From PALSA-1336 sp038203095 (lineage in GTDB: Bacteria > Patescibacteriota > Doudnabacteria > UBA920), in the NCBI GenBank assembly GCA_038203095.1, contig JBBREH010000019.1, positions 1 through 24,327 on the forward strand: a stretch of DNA of 24,327 nt, written 5' to 3'. Of this stretch, positions 1 through 7,058 are shown piece after piece (position 1 is the stretch's first letter; each line of letters begins with the position of its first letter). Under the pieces are notes generated by a model that was not told the origin of the DNA, did not search any database, and saw nothing but the letters and a program-made list of their open reading frames with translations. The position numbers and the translations under genes are program-made.

Positions 1-61
1 TGCTTTCCCTTACAAATAACTTCATAGGAACCGCAGTATTTACACTTTTTTTAAATGGCAT
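1..61 (-). CDS. Possible zinc-ribbon protein, partial at window edge, frame interrupted
   Basis: Only about 61 bases are visible. On the minus strand an ATG at 61-59 opens a frame beginning MPFKK. The frame one base back reads KCKYCGSYEVICKGK, which has the CxxC spacing and GS..V..KGK pattern of zinc ribbons at the N-terminus of some transposases and regulators. The two frames meet at a run of seven A's, so one missing A, or a -1 slip on the run, would join them as MPFKKKCKYCGS. The zinc-ribbon frame has an upstream TAA and no start of its own. Whether this is a decayed gene, a sequencing error in the homopolymer or a real frameshift cannot be decided here. Confidence 0.3.
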   Translation of the reverse strand, partial: MPFKKSVNTAVPMKLFVRES

Positions 62-136
62 AGTTAATTTATGTTAATAATTTACCTTAAGTATGCCACT
101 AATTAACAAATTTAAGCGCTAATTTTAAGTATTATC

Positions 137-433
137 TCAAAAGCACTCAAATTCGCTCCAAGCGTAGGTTTTGAGCTTTTTGCCTTTGGAGATGGTTATC
201 CCATCAGCTACGATTTTATAGTCCCTGATTTTAAAGTTTTTAAAAAATGCCGCGTAAAGCGCGTAAATCAGTATCGCGCCCAGGCAGTATGCCAAGGCTG
301 TCCATGATTTGTCCTTGAGAGCAATTATTGCCGCAATACCCAAAATTACCTGGCCCACAGCCGGCAATGTTGCCAGTTTGCGAGTTCTGGCTTCCGTTGG
401 GGTAATTTCCCATTCTAAAATTCCGTTTCTCAT
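137..433 (-). CDS. Small two-TM membrane protein with truncated PH-like tail
   Basis: This 98-aa protein has a short polar N-terminus (about 1-20), two closely spaced hydrophobic segments (about 23-40 and 46-63), then a soluble tail (IRDYKIVADGITISKGK, ending WSEFECF). That tail resembles the first strands of bacterial PH-like domains found after paired membrane helices. The protein stops seven residues after the conserved-looking Trp, so the rest of such a domain is missing, and I see no continuation downstream in another frame. Its ATG overlaps the TGA of the upstream membrane gene (ATGA), so the pair is probably translationally coupled. The function is unknown and the PH-like reading is tentative. 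Confidence 0.7.
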   Translation of the reverse strand: MRNGILEWEITPTEARTRKLATLPAVGQVILGIAAIIALKDKSWTALAYCLGAILIYALYAAFFKNFKIRDYKIVADGITISKGKKLKTYAWSEFECF

Positions 434-867
434 GGCTGTTTTTTGGTCTTGGCCTTATCAGCAATTTCTACAATAACGATAATTAAGAAAATACACAGCC
501 CAATACTGCCAATAATGTCTAAATAGTCCGGGAAAGCGTAGGCGCATTCACGGTAGCTGGTGGTGCAGTTAAGAAGTAAACCCATTTCATCCGCAAATAA
601 CCCCATGCCGGAGCCAATTAACACCGCAGCCAGCTTTAATTTTCTAGTACTTTCGCTAAGCAGGGCTATTAGTCCGCCGGCCACTAATGCTAGCGTTCCA
701 AAGTAAAAATGGTGTATATGGTAGCCTTTAACATAAATGGCGTTGCTGACAAACACCGACCAGCCACGAGCAACCAAAAACGAAGCAAAAAAAGTAAACA
801 GCACAATACTTAAAAGCTGTTTCTTCTGCTCGCGAAAATTAAAAACCGATTTTAAAAAATTGAGCAT
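430..867 (-). CDS. Integral membrane protein with HIHH and ADE motifs
   Basis: I chose the start at 867 (MLNFLKSVFNF, 145 aa) because an AGGA sits about nine bases upstream. The open frame extends to 999, but that extension would overlap the end of the lipoprotein gene and encodes unlikely polar sequence. Four hydrophobic segments are visible. A GYHIHHFYFG motif follows the first, and a GSGMGLFADEMGLLL motif falls in the third. The conserved-looking His cluster plus Asp-Glu suggests metal binding or an active site inside the membrane, which is inference. Similar HIHH...DE proteins occur as uncharacterised families in archaea and CPR bacteria. It is coupled by ATGA to the next gene and lies downstream of the lipoprotein gene, probably in one transcript. 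Confidence 0.75.
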   Translation of the reverse strand: MLNFLKSVFNFREQKKQLLSIVLFTFFASFLVARGWSVFVSNAIYVKGYHIHHFYFGTLALVAGGLIALLSESTRKLKLAAVLIGSGMGLFADEMGLLLNCTTSYRECAYAFPDYLDIIGSIGLCIFLIIVIVEIADKAKTKKQP

Positions 868-961
868 ATTTGGTAGTCCTAACCCAGATAAGTTAAAAAC
901 CTTTCTTGAACCCATATAGAAGTTGGGGTGCTTTGAAACTTTAAATTTTATTGAACTCCTG

Positions 962-1555
962 TTATTTTGGGTTTGTATTATACCAATCAATTGGATCAAC
1001 TTCTTGCAGGGGTTGATTTGTCATTACATCTATTATAATGGGTTTAGTTGAGGAGCAGTGGGCATTAAGACCACAAGTTACTGCTTCATCGTAATAAGCT
1101 CTTAAGTTATTACGATCCGGAAGTTGCGCATACACTAAATATTGACCGGGAAGAACCTGAATTTTGTAACCAACTTTATATAAGTACTTATCGCCAGAAA
1201 GGTGTTTTGTAGTGCAGTATTGATCGCCAGAACTTTGATTTTGTGCGCACACCATCATATTATCTGGAATATATTCACTTGGATATGAAAGTGATCCTTC
1301 GATTGTTCCTGAGTCTCCTTGGATTCTAGTATCAGTATATGTTTTGCCTTGTGGTGGTGAAGTTGGTGTAGATTTTTGAGTTGGGTCGAGAGTAGGAGTG
1401 GGTTGTGGTGCAGGGTTTTGCGCTACTTGTTGCTGTTGAGTTGGGGTGGTTTGTGTCTGCTGTACAGGTTGGGTTTGTTCCGTTGTCGGCTGGGATGAAT
1501 TACATCCAGCTGCTAACAGTAAGATGACGGGTAGGGCTAATAATAATTTTTTCAT
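962..1555 (-). CDS. Secreted lipoprotein with Pro/Gln/Thr linker
   Basis: This 197-aa precursor has a lipoprotein signal: basic MKK, a hydrophobic core and the lipobox LAAGC, giving lipid attachment at Cys18. It is therefore a likely client of the Lgt encoded at 11727. Residues 19-75 are a low-complexity linker rich in Gln, Thr and Pro. The rest is a compact domain beginning GTIEGSLSYPSEYIP, with four Cys residues and a PGQYLVYAQLPD strand. It resembles carboxypeptidase-regulatory or Cna-B-like beta-sandwiches that open with a GxIxGxxxYP pattern. The ligand is unknown. A predicted promoter lies 33-61 bases upstream, and two membrane-protein genes follow on the same strand. Confidence 0.85.
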   Translation of the reverse strand: MKKLLLALPVILLLAAGCNSSQPTTEQTQPVQQTQTTPTQQQQVAQNPAPQPTPTLDPTQKSTPTSPPQGKTYTDTRIQGDSGTIEGSLSYPSEYIPDNMMVCAQNQSSGDQYCTTKHLSGDKYLYKVGYKIQVLPGQYLVYAQLPDRNNLRAYYDEAVTCGLNAHCSSTKPIIIDVMTNQPLQEVDPIDWYNTNPK

Positions 1556-1587
1556 AGTGGTATTTATGGCTAACTTTAATTGTTTAT

Positions 1588-1616
1588 ATTTTACTCCGAT
1601 TTAGACCTTCGGGCAA
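1588..1616 (-). promoter_or_regulatory. Predicted sigma70 promoter for the lipoprotein gene
   Basis: On the minus strand, TTGCCC (1616-1611), a 17-base spacer and TAAAAT (1593-1588) precede the lipoprotein ATG, predicting a leader of about 25 nt. Confidence 0.55.
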
Positions 1617-1663
1617 CGTTATTGCTAGTAAGTATTTACCTTCCTCTAAAAGTATCGATATTG

Positions 1664-1718
1664 TGTAGCGTGCCGATTCATCGGCGTCCAGGAAACGCCC
1701 ATAAATGGGCACGCTACA
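1664..1718. repeat. REP-like compound palindrome
   Basis: A perfect 11-bp inverted repeat (TGTAGCGTGCC at 1664-1674, its complement at 1708-1718) encloses smaller hairpins. One is CCGATTCATCGG. The others, which partly compete, are GGCGT..ACGCC and GCCCATAAATGGGC. The result is a cloverleaf-like fold of 55 bp. Its GC content is higher than the surrounding DNA. The architecture matches bacterial REP/BIME-type dispersed palindromes. Only one copy is visible in this window, so repetition is inferred from the structure. Confidence 0.65.
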
Positions 1719-1823
1719 GGGAACCATAGGGAAAAGATGAATAGTTACTATTGCTAGACATCAAAACTAAATTTTGTTACTAAACCATCTTTGATAAGGC
1801 GGTTTTTGTTAGCAATTTTAACT

Positions 1824-1898
1824 TGGTAGCGCTACGGGGGATCGAACCCCGGTTTGGTGGATGAGAACCACCTGTCCTAGCCACTAGACGATAGCGCC
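1824..1898 (-). tRNA. tRNA-Glu (CTC anticodon)
   Basis: The 75-nt gene folds as a complete cloverleaf including an encoded CCA. The acceptor is GGCGCTA with TAGCGCT, the D-arm region is CGTCTAGTGGCTAGGAC as in most bacterial tRNA-Glu, and the anticodon stem is GGTGG/CCACC with loop TTCTCAT. The T arm is CGGGG TTCGATC CCCCG, and the discriminator is A. The first acceptor pair is G1-U72, a wobble where G-C is usual. The CTC anticodon reads GAG; GAA would need a second tRNA-Glu(TTC) elsewhere. Confidence 0.95.
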
Positions 1899-1903
1899 AT
1901 AGA

Positions 1904-1957
1904 AGATTTAAGATTTGAGATTGATGATTTGAGATTTAAACTGTCAAATCAAATTTA
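1904..1957. repeat. AT-rich word repeat with inverted partner
   Basis: Related words (AGATTTAAG, AGATTTGAG, GATGATTTGAG, AGATTTAAA) run in tandem. They are followed by the inverted form, e.g. GATTTGA at 1926-1932 against TCAAATC at 1944-1950. This is the same tandem-plus-inverted layout seen at other gene junctions in the window. Confidence 0.5.
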
Positions 1958-1984
1958 ACCCAACTTCTGGAATTTTAGCAAATT

Positions 1985-2012
1985 TTGAGAAAAATGGAAA
2001 GAGTGTTATAAT
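1985..2012 (+). promoter_or_regulatory. Predicted extended -10 promoter for the GH1 gene
   Basis: TTGAGA (1985-1990), a 16-base spacer and a consensus TATAAT (2007-2012) preceded by TGT form an extended -10 promoter. The expected start near 2019 leaves a leader of about 60 nt. Confidence 0.65.
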
Positions 2013-2081
2013 TAATTAATAAAAGTAATATTTTTGAAACAAATACTTAAGCAATTTGAGTAAAATTACAGACAAAAACCA

Positions 2082-3314
2082 ATGCTTAAAGAAAAACTAA
2101 AATTTCCTAAAGGTTTTTTGTGGGGCGCTGCCTCAAGTGCCTATCAAACTGAAGGAAATAATAACAATACGGACTGGTATGTTTGGGAGCATAGTATTCG
2201 CAGAGAAAATTACCTGAAATTGTTGGGGAAAAACCCAAGCGACTATTTTTGCAGCATTGCGTGCGACTCTTATAATAGGTATGACGAGGATTTTACATTG
2301 GCGGAGCACTTAAATCAAAACTCTACTCGTTTTGGCATAGAATGGGCTCGAATAGAACCGGAGGAGGGAAAGTTTAGCGAGGAAGCTTTGGATCACTACG
2401 AAAAGGTGCTTCAATCAGCAAAAGTTCACGGACTAACAACCTTTGTTACCCTACATCACTTTACATGTCCCATTTGGTTTATGAAAAAAGGTGGTTTTGA
2501 AAAAAAAGAAAATATTACTACTTTTTTAAATTACGTTAAAAAAGCAGCACAAAGGTTCCATCAATATGTGGATTTTTGGATAACTATTAATGAGCCGGAA
2601 ATATACTCTTCCCATGCTTATTTGTTGGGGATATTTCCGCCCAATATAAAAAGTTTAATAGCCACTTATAAAGTAATACAAAATTTAATTTTTGCTCACA
2701 ATTGTGCGTATGAGCAACTGCATTTAATTAGTCAAACACCTGTCAGTATGGCTAATCACCTGGCGGATATTGAACAGGCCAGTTTTGTAAGCAAGCCTAT
2801 TGGGCATATTGCCAGTTATTTGGCATCGGAGTACATATTGGCGCGAACCGTAAAATCCTGCGATTTTATTGGTGTGAATTATTATGTCAGGAAACGTGTG
2901 GGATGGTTTGGCATTCGAAAAGGAAAGTATAAAGACGACGAAATATCAGATTTGGGCTGGCATTTGTTTCCGGCTGGAATGGAGCGCGTGCTTCTTAGGT
3001 TAAAAAAATTCAATAAACCGGTTTACATTACGGAGAATGGTTTAGCTGATGCTAGGGATACCCGAAGAGAAAAATACATTAAAGAACATTTGCATTCCAT
3101 ACACAAAGCTATAAAGCAAGGGGTTGACGTGAGAGGTTATTTATACTGGTCCTTAATAGATAATTTTGAATGGCACGAAGGGTTTGGACCGCGTTTTGGT
3201 TTAATTGAGGTTGACAGAGATGATTTGCTGAGGCGTAAAGTTCGCTTTAGCGCTACAAAATATGCGGAAATATGTAAGAGCAACTCAATAGAGTACGAAG
3301 TCAATAACGAGTAA
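2082..3314 (+). CDS. Glycoside hydrolase family 1 (beta-glucosidase-like)
   Basis: This 410-aa protein is a GH1 retaining beta-glycosidase, an (alpha/beta)8 barrel that usually removes a terminal beta-linked glucose, galactose or related sugar. The N-terminus has the family signature FPKGFLWGAASSAYQTEG. TLHHFTCPIWF carries the sugar-binding His pair. TINEPE supplies the acid/base Glu171, YITENG the nucleophile Glu318, and DNFEWHEGFGPRFGL is the typical C-terminal aglycone region. It is slightly shorter than typical members (about 440-480 aa). No signal peptide is visible, so it probably acts in the cytoplasm on imported or internally made glycosides. It opens a plus-strand cluster with a permease, a tethered GH-A enzyme and a sugar kinase. 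The exact sugar specificity cannot be read from the sequence. Confidence 0.95.
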   Translation: MLKEKLKFPKGFLWGAASSAYQTEGNNNNTDWYVWEHSIRRENYLKLLGKNPSDYFCSIACDSYNRYDEDFTLAEHLNQNSTRFGIEWARIEPEEGKFSEEALDHYEKVLQSAKVHGLTTFVTLHHFTCPIWFMKKGGFEKKENITTFLNYVKKAAQRFHQYVDFWITINEPEIYSSHAYLLGIFPPNIKSLIATYKVIQNLIFAHNCAYEQLHLISQTPVSMANHLADIEQASFVSKPIGHIASYLASEYILARTVKSCDFIGVNYYVRKRVGWFGIRKGKYKDDEISDLGWHLFPAGMERVLLRLKKFNKPVYITENGLADARDTRREKYIKEHLHSIHKAIKQGVDVRGYLYWSLIDNFEWHEGFGPRFGLIEVDRDDLLRRKVRFSATKYAEICKSNSIEYEVNNE

Positions 3315-3385
3315 TGAGTAATAAGTGACAGCCACGAAAGGGCAAGTATCTAAGACTTGCCATTCGCCACCTGTTATTTATTGCT
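3310..3385. repeat. Hairpin-forming intergenic repeat
   Basis: A perfect inverted repeat GGCAAGT..ACTTGCC (3341-3361) sits inside a weaker outer pair (AATAAGTGACAG against CTGTTATTTATT) next to repeated GAGTAAT words. There is no T-tract, so an intrinsic terminator is unlikely. A small dispersed palindrome fits better. Confidence 0.4.
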
Positions 3386-3400
3386 GAATTTGGAATTTTT

Positions 3401-4294
3401 ATGCTGGTTTTACTAATTATTTTTCAATATTTCATTCAATCCGTTGTTGACTTAATGGATAAGTTTTTAATTTCTACCAGGAAAATCCAGCCGTTAAGCT
3501 ACACTTTTTTTACTGTGGTGACCGGGGCGGTTTTAATTTTGGCCTGGCCTTGGGCTTACGAGCAACTACCTTTAAAATTTATTTTACTTAATTTGTTTTC
3601 CGGGGCATTTTTTAGTTTAGCTATGTATGTTTTTTTTAAAGCCCTGTCGGAGGGCGAAGTGTCGAGGGTTATTCCATTTATTTTTGCTTTGGTTCCGGTT
3701 TTTGATGTGGCAATTTCCGCGCTAACGGGCCGGAATGTTTTATCAGCTCACGAATTTGCAGCCATTTGTTTGCTTGTGCCGGGAGCCATGCTTATATCGC
3801 ATCAAAAGAAAGATGCCTGGCTTAAGCACGCGGGACTTAAGGTCCTTTCCGCATTTTTATTTAGTGTATATTATTTATTTTGGCAGTACGGCGCCCAGGT
3901 TGGTTCAGCTCTTAATAATTTAATTTGGAACCGAATCGGCGCGGCTCTCATCTTAGTCGCGCTATTGGCTTTCCCTGCGCTAAAAAAACAAATTTTGGGA
4001 GTTCGTAAAGTTAAACAAAAAAATCAAACAAGCATTTTATTTTTATTCAAACAGGTCTTGGGCGGAGCGAATTTTATTTTTTTGAGTGTTTTAATTACTT
4101 TGCCCGGAGCAAAGATTTCTATCATAAACGGACTGCAGGGTTTTAGATATGTATTTTTGTTGTTCTTAAGTGTTTTGCTTGCCCACAAACGCGGTCATTT
4201 AATTGCTGAACAATCAGATCTTCATACCGTTAGACAAAAATATGTTGGTGTGGCTTTGATTTTTGTGGGTGTCATACTTTTATTTATAAAATGA
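3401..4294 (+). CDS. DMT-superfamily (EamA-like) permease
   Basis: This 297-aa protein has about ten hydrophobic segments in two similar halves, the layout of EamA/DMT transporters. The first half includes YVFFKALSEGEVSRVIPFIF, matching the family pattern at the end of helix 3 and start of helix 4 (FxALxxGxxSxVxPF), and helix 5 ends in LLVPGAMLIS. The second half begins near residue 143 and includes the long charged loop GVRKVKQKNQTS. The C-terminal helix ends at the membrane (VGVILLFIK). Such proteins move small metabolites such as sugars, amino acids or nucleotide sugars. The location between two glycosidase genes suggests a sugar or glycoside, which is inference from context. Confidence 0.85.
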   Translation: MLVLLIIFQYFIQSVVDLMDKFLISTRKIQPLSYTFFTVVTGAVLILAWPWAYEQLPLKFILLNLFSGAFFSLAMYVFFKALSEGEVSRVIPFIFALVPVFDVAISALTGRNVLSAHEFAAICLLVPGAMLISHQKKDAWLKHAGLKVLSAFLFSVYYLFWQYGAQVGSALNNLIWNRIGAALILVALLAFPALKKQILGVRKVKQKNQTSILFLFKQVLGGANFIFLSVLITLPGAKISIINGLQGFRYVFLLFLSVLLAHKRGHLIAEQSDLHTVRQKYVGVALIFVGVILLFIK

Positions 4295-4368
4295 AATTCT
4301 TAAAAATAATATTTTGATATTTTATTATACATCTTTAATAAGCTAATGTCAGAAGACGGTCTTCAGGC

Positions 4369-4390
4369 ATTTAAGCGTTTAAACTTAAAT
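4369..4390 (+). other. Hairpin just upstream of the GH-A start codon
   Basis: ATTTAAG (4369-4375) and CTTAAAT (4384-4390) form a 7-bp stem with an 8-nt loop, ending five bases before the ATG at 4396. A compact palindrome GAAGACGGTCTTC lies just upstream. No Shine-Dalgarno sequence is visible, so a structured leader could affect initiation, but this is speculative. Confidence 0.3.
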
Positions 4391-4395
4391 TACAA

Positions 4396-5388
4396 ATGAA
4401 ACCTATTAAGAAAGTTATATTTATTTTCATAGTTATAGTTATTTTGGCGTGGTTGATTTCTCTTTTCGCGCCAAGAAGTAATCGTATAGAATATGGCGTA
4501 ACCTTTAGCTACCCTTACGCCGAGAGCTTGGGACTTGACTGGCAAAAGACTTACTTGGCAATTTTGGATGAGTTAAAACCCGGTCGAATTCGTCTTTCGG
4601 CTTATTGGGATAAAGTTGAAGGCGAAAGAAATAAATTCGACTTTAGTCAGTTGGACTTTCAAATTAATGAGGCGCAAAAAAGAAATGTAAAAGTGGTTTT
4701 GGGCGTTGGTAGGCGTCTTCCCCGCTGGCCTGAGTGTCATGATCCCGTTTGGATAAAAGATCTTTCCAAAGACGTGTTAAATACCAGCCAGCTTTCTTAT
4801 GTTGAGCAAGTAGTTAACCACTATGTAAACAACAAAACGGTTGTAGCCTGGCAGGTGGAAAACGAACCTTTTCTTTCAAGCTTCGGCATTTGCCCCCCGT
4901 TAGATTTGAATTTTTACGACACAGAAATTGCCTTGGTAAAAAAGTTAGATCCGGTGAGGCCAATAATAATTACTGACAGTGGAGAATTGTCTTTTTGGAT
5001 TCATTCCGGAGCCAGGGGCGACATTTTTGGCACAACTTTTTACCGTTACGTTTATTCCGATAAGTTTAAGCGCTACTGGACGAACCATATTCCGGTATTA
5101 TATTATCGATTTAAAGCTGGTCTCCTGCGTCTTTTACATCCCGGCAAGCCTATTGCTATAATGGAATTGGAGACTGAGCCCTGGACGCCCAGAGGTATTG
5201 TGAATACTGCTTTAGACGAGCAGTTCAAAACCATGGGTATGGACAAGTTTAGTGAGATTACCGGGCTCGCGGCTGATACAGGTTTTAGCCCTCAGTATTT
5301 ATGGGGCGCGGAGTGGTGGTATTGGATGAAGACTACTCAAGACCATCCTGAGTTTTGGGAAAGAGCGAAGGGAATGTTCAATAATTAG
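4396..5388 (+). CDS. Membrane-anchored clan GH-A glycoside hydrolase
   Basis: This 330-aa protein starts with a basic MKPIKK and one hydrophobic helix (about 7-24) that anchors an extracellular TIM-barrel. Clan GH-A features are clear. RIRLSAYWDKVEGERNKFDF is the early barrel strand with the Trp and Glu typical of GH5/GH42-like enzymes. QVENEP gives the acid/base Glu157, and IAIMELETEPW gives the likely nucleophile Glu257. The C-terminal YLWGAEWWYWMK is the aromatic barrel closure. I cannot assign the GH family with certainty; GH5- or GH42-like are the best guesses. It probably trims glycans at the cell surface, feeding the permease, GH1 enzyme and ROK kinase beside it. Confidence 0.85.
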   Translation: MKPIKKVIFIFIVIVILAWLISLFAPRSNRIEYGVTFSYPYAESLGLDWQKTYLAILDELKPGRIRLSAYWDKVEGERNKFDFSQLDFQINEAQKRNVKVVLGVGRRLPRWPECHDPVWIKDLSKDVLNTSQLSYVEQVVNHYVNNKTVVAWQVENEPFLSSFGICPPLDLNFYDTEIALVKKLDPVRPIIITDSGELSFWIHSGARGDIFGTTFYRYVYSDKFKRYWTNHIPVLYYRFKAGLLRLLHPGKPIAIMELETEPWTPRGIVNTALDEQFKTMGMDKFSEITGLAADTGFSPQYLWGAEWWYWMKTTQDHPEFWERAKGMFNN

Positions 5389-5405
5389 GAAAATTAAGAA
5401 TTAAC

Positions 5406-5449
5406 AAATTAAATAAAATTGACGAGATTTTGTTAATTTTATTTAATTT
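5406..5449. repeat. Perfect 15-bp AT-only inverted repeat
   Basis: AAATTAAATAAAATT (5406-5420) is repeated exactly in inverted orientation at 5435-5449, with a 14-nt loop. A competing pair, TTAACAAAT with ATTTTGTTAA, overlaps it. The repeat contains the predicted promoter of the following kinase gene. Confidence 0.6.
5419..5447 (+). promoter_or_regulatory. Predicted promoter for the ROK kinase gene
   Basis: TTGACG (5419-5424), a 17-base spacer and TTTAAT (5442-5447) precede the ATG at 5464, leaving a leader of only about ten bases. The elements overlap the inverted repeat. Confidence 0.45.
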
Positions 5450-5463
5450 TAAAATTTATCAAA

Positions 5464-6231
5464 ATGTATAAAATTGGGGTTGACATTGGGGGGACAAAAA
5501 TTACAGGTGCATTATTTTTGAATCACAAGCCGTTAAAAGAATTAACCATTGCGACCCCAAAAAATTTTGCTGATTTTAAACATGGCCTAATTAAACTTGT
5601 GGATTTTTTGTCGGTTGGCGAAAAAACATACGGTGTGGGAATAGGCATGGCCGGACTGGTGGATGCTCAAAAAGGGTTGGTAGTGTATTCGCCGAATATA
5701 AAATTTATAAAAAAATTTGAACTAACGGAATTTTTTAAATTAAACGGGTACAAAAAAGTTAAAATTGACAACGACGCTAATTGTTTTACCCGAGCCGAAC
5801 TCATTTTAGGCCATGGGAAAAAATTAAACAATTTTTTGGCGTTAACTTTGGGAACCGGCATTGGTGGTGGGATTGTGGTCAATCGTAATCTTTATAGAGG
5901 TAAAAATAATGCCGGTGGCGAACTTGGGCACATATTGGTGAACGAGGAGTTTTTAGAAACAGTATTCAAGAAGGCTAGGGACTATAAAAATAATCAAGCT
6001 TTAGGAAAAATCTTAGGTCAGGCCTTCGCTACGCTTACAAATATTTTTAGCCCGGAAGCCATAATTTTAGGCGGGGGAGTGTCTGTCGACAAAAACAGGC
6101 ATTTTATTTCAATCGCAAATCTTGAAATGAAAAAGTATTTATTTAATAAAACCTTTGTACCAAAAATTTTAGTCTCTAAAATTAACAACGCCGGCGCTGT
6201 AGGCGCGGCGTTGTTGTTCGTGGAGGACTAG
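5464..6231 (+). CDS. ROK-family sugar kinase (glucokinase-like), no zinc motif
   Basis: This 255-aa protein has the ROK layout. Residues 6-12 (VDIGGTK) are the phosphate-binding loop. IDNDANC gives the catalytic base Asp104. LTLGTGIGGGIV is the second phosphate loop, and GGELGHI supplies the conserved Glu153 and His156 that contact sugar and structure. The C-terminal ILGGGVS is the adenosine region. Immediately after GGELGHI the zinc-binding CGxxGCxE segment of ordinary ROK proteins is absent; the chain goes straight to a short Lys-rich helix, which helps explain its small size (ROK proteins are usually about 300 aa). No DNA-binding domain is present, so it is an enzyme rather than a NagC-type repressor. 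It probably phosphorylates the sugar released by the neighbouring glycosidases. Confidence 0.88.
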   Translation: MYKIGVDIGGTKITGALFLNHKPLKELTIATPKNFADFKHGLIKLVDFLSVGEKTYGVGIGMAGLVDAQKGLVVYSPNIKFIKKFELTEFFKLNGYKKVKIDNDANCFTRAELILGHGKKLNNFLALTLGTGIGGGIVVNRNLYRGKNNAGGELGHILVNEEFLETVFKKARDYKNNQALGKILGQAFATLTNIFSPEAIILGGGVSVDKNRHFISIANLEMKKYLFNKTFVPKILVSKINNAGAVGAALLFVED

Positions 6232-6234
6232 TTT

Positions 6235-7020
6235 TTATTCCTCGTCGCCATCTTCCTCGTCGTCATCAAGTCCGTCATCCTCTTCGTTTTCCGGAGATTT
6301 TTTATCGGATTCGTGGGGAACAGCTTTGTCTGCTTCTGCTTGCTCTTGAGCTGACTCTAACGGTGGCTGATCTTCGGATTGCGCGTCAGTATTTTCCACT
6401 GCCTCCAGAGCAATATTGACTGGTTCGGGTTGAGCTTCTTGACTTAAAGCCGGAGTCTCCGGAAGTTTAATTTTTTCTATAAGTTTTTCAAATTCAGGCA
6501 AATCTTTTACGCCGCCAAGACCAAGATGCATTAAAAATTCAGTAGTGGTTTGGTAAAGGAAACTTCGAGCATCGGAAGGGTTTGAGACTTTTTCAATAAG
6601 TCCTCGGATAAGTAGATTGCGTAAGGAATATTGGGAGTTGACACCCCTAATGGCTTCAATTTCCGCTTTGGAAATGGGTTGTCGGTAGGCAATTATTGCC
6701 AATACTTCCACAGTTGCATCGGTAAGCTTTTCTCGCAGTTCCGCGTTAAGGAAGTTTTTGACCTGAGGGGAATATTTGCTGTTGGTGGAAAGCTGGTATT
6801 CGCCGTTGTTGTTAAGCAGTACTACCCCGGCATCCTTTTTTTCCGCAAGCAGCATTTCCAGAGCCGATATTATTGTGGTCTCATCGACTTCTAAAATTTT
6901 TGCCAATTCTTTTGGCCGAAAGGGTTTACCCGCCACAAACAAAATTGCCTCTAAGGTATTTACCATACTGTTAGTAATTTGTTTTTCTTCGTCCGTAGTA
7001 TTCATGTTTGGTAAATCCAT
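6235..7020 (-). CDS. scpB: Segregation and condensation protein B
   Basis: ScpB is the winged-helix kite subunit that dimerises and joins the SMC-ScpA complex for chromosome compaction and segregation. The 261-aa product has the two winged-helix domains: LEAILFVAGKPFRPKELAKIL (about 23-43) and the signature VEVLAIIAYRQPISKAEIE..RGV, followed by LIEKVSNPSDARSFLYQTT. After about residue 185 comes a long disordered tail ending in a nearly pure Asp/Glu run, which is longer and more acidic than in typical ScpB. An internal Met at residue 19 (MVNTLEA) is an alternative start. The gene is last in the aspS-scpA run and converges on the ROK gene with a three-base gap. Confidence 0.93.
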   Translation of the reverse strand: MDLPNMNTTDEEKQITNSMVNTLEAILFVAGKPFRPKELAKILEVDETTIISALEMLLAEKKDAGVVLLNNNGEYQLSTNSKYSPQVKNFLNAELREKLTDATVEVLAIIAYRQPISKAEIEAIRGVNSQYSLRNLLIRGLIEKVSNPSDARSFLYQTTTEFLMHLGLGGVKDLPEFEKLIEKIKLPETPALSQEAQPEPVNIALEAVENTDAQSEDQPPLESAQEQAEADKAVPHESDKKSPENEEDDGLDDDEEDGDEE

Positions 7021-7058
7021 TTGATCAAAAAATTATTAAATAAAAGAATCTAATAGAA

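Larger units (their letters stand above)
1556..2081. other. 526-bp non-coding region with tRNA, REP-like element and two promoters
   Basis: The region separates the minus-strand lipoprotein gene from the plus-strand GH1 gene. From left to right it contains the lipoprotein promoter, a 55-bp REP-like palindrome, tRNA-Glu on the minus strand, a run of related GATTTGA words and the GH1 promoter. I see no convincing ORF. Between 1719 and 1823 I recognise nothing. Confidence 0.8.

Noticed and set aside
868..999. N-terminal extension of the HIHH membrane protein to 999
   Set aside because: It overlaps the lipoprotein gene and encodes unlikely polar sequence; an AGGA-preceded ATG at 867 gives a normal membrane-protein start.
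5406..5449. Intrinsic terminator for the GH-A gene
   Set aside because: The stem is entirely A/T and the promoter-like boxes of the kinase gene overlap it, so a terminator call is not supported.
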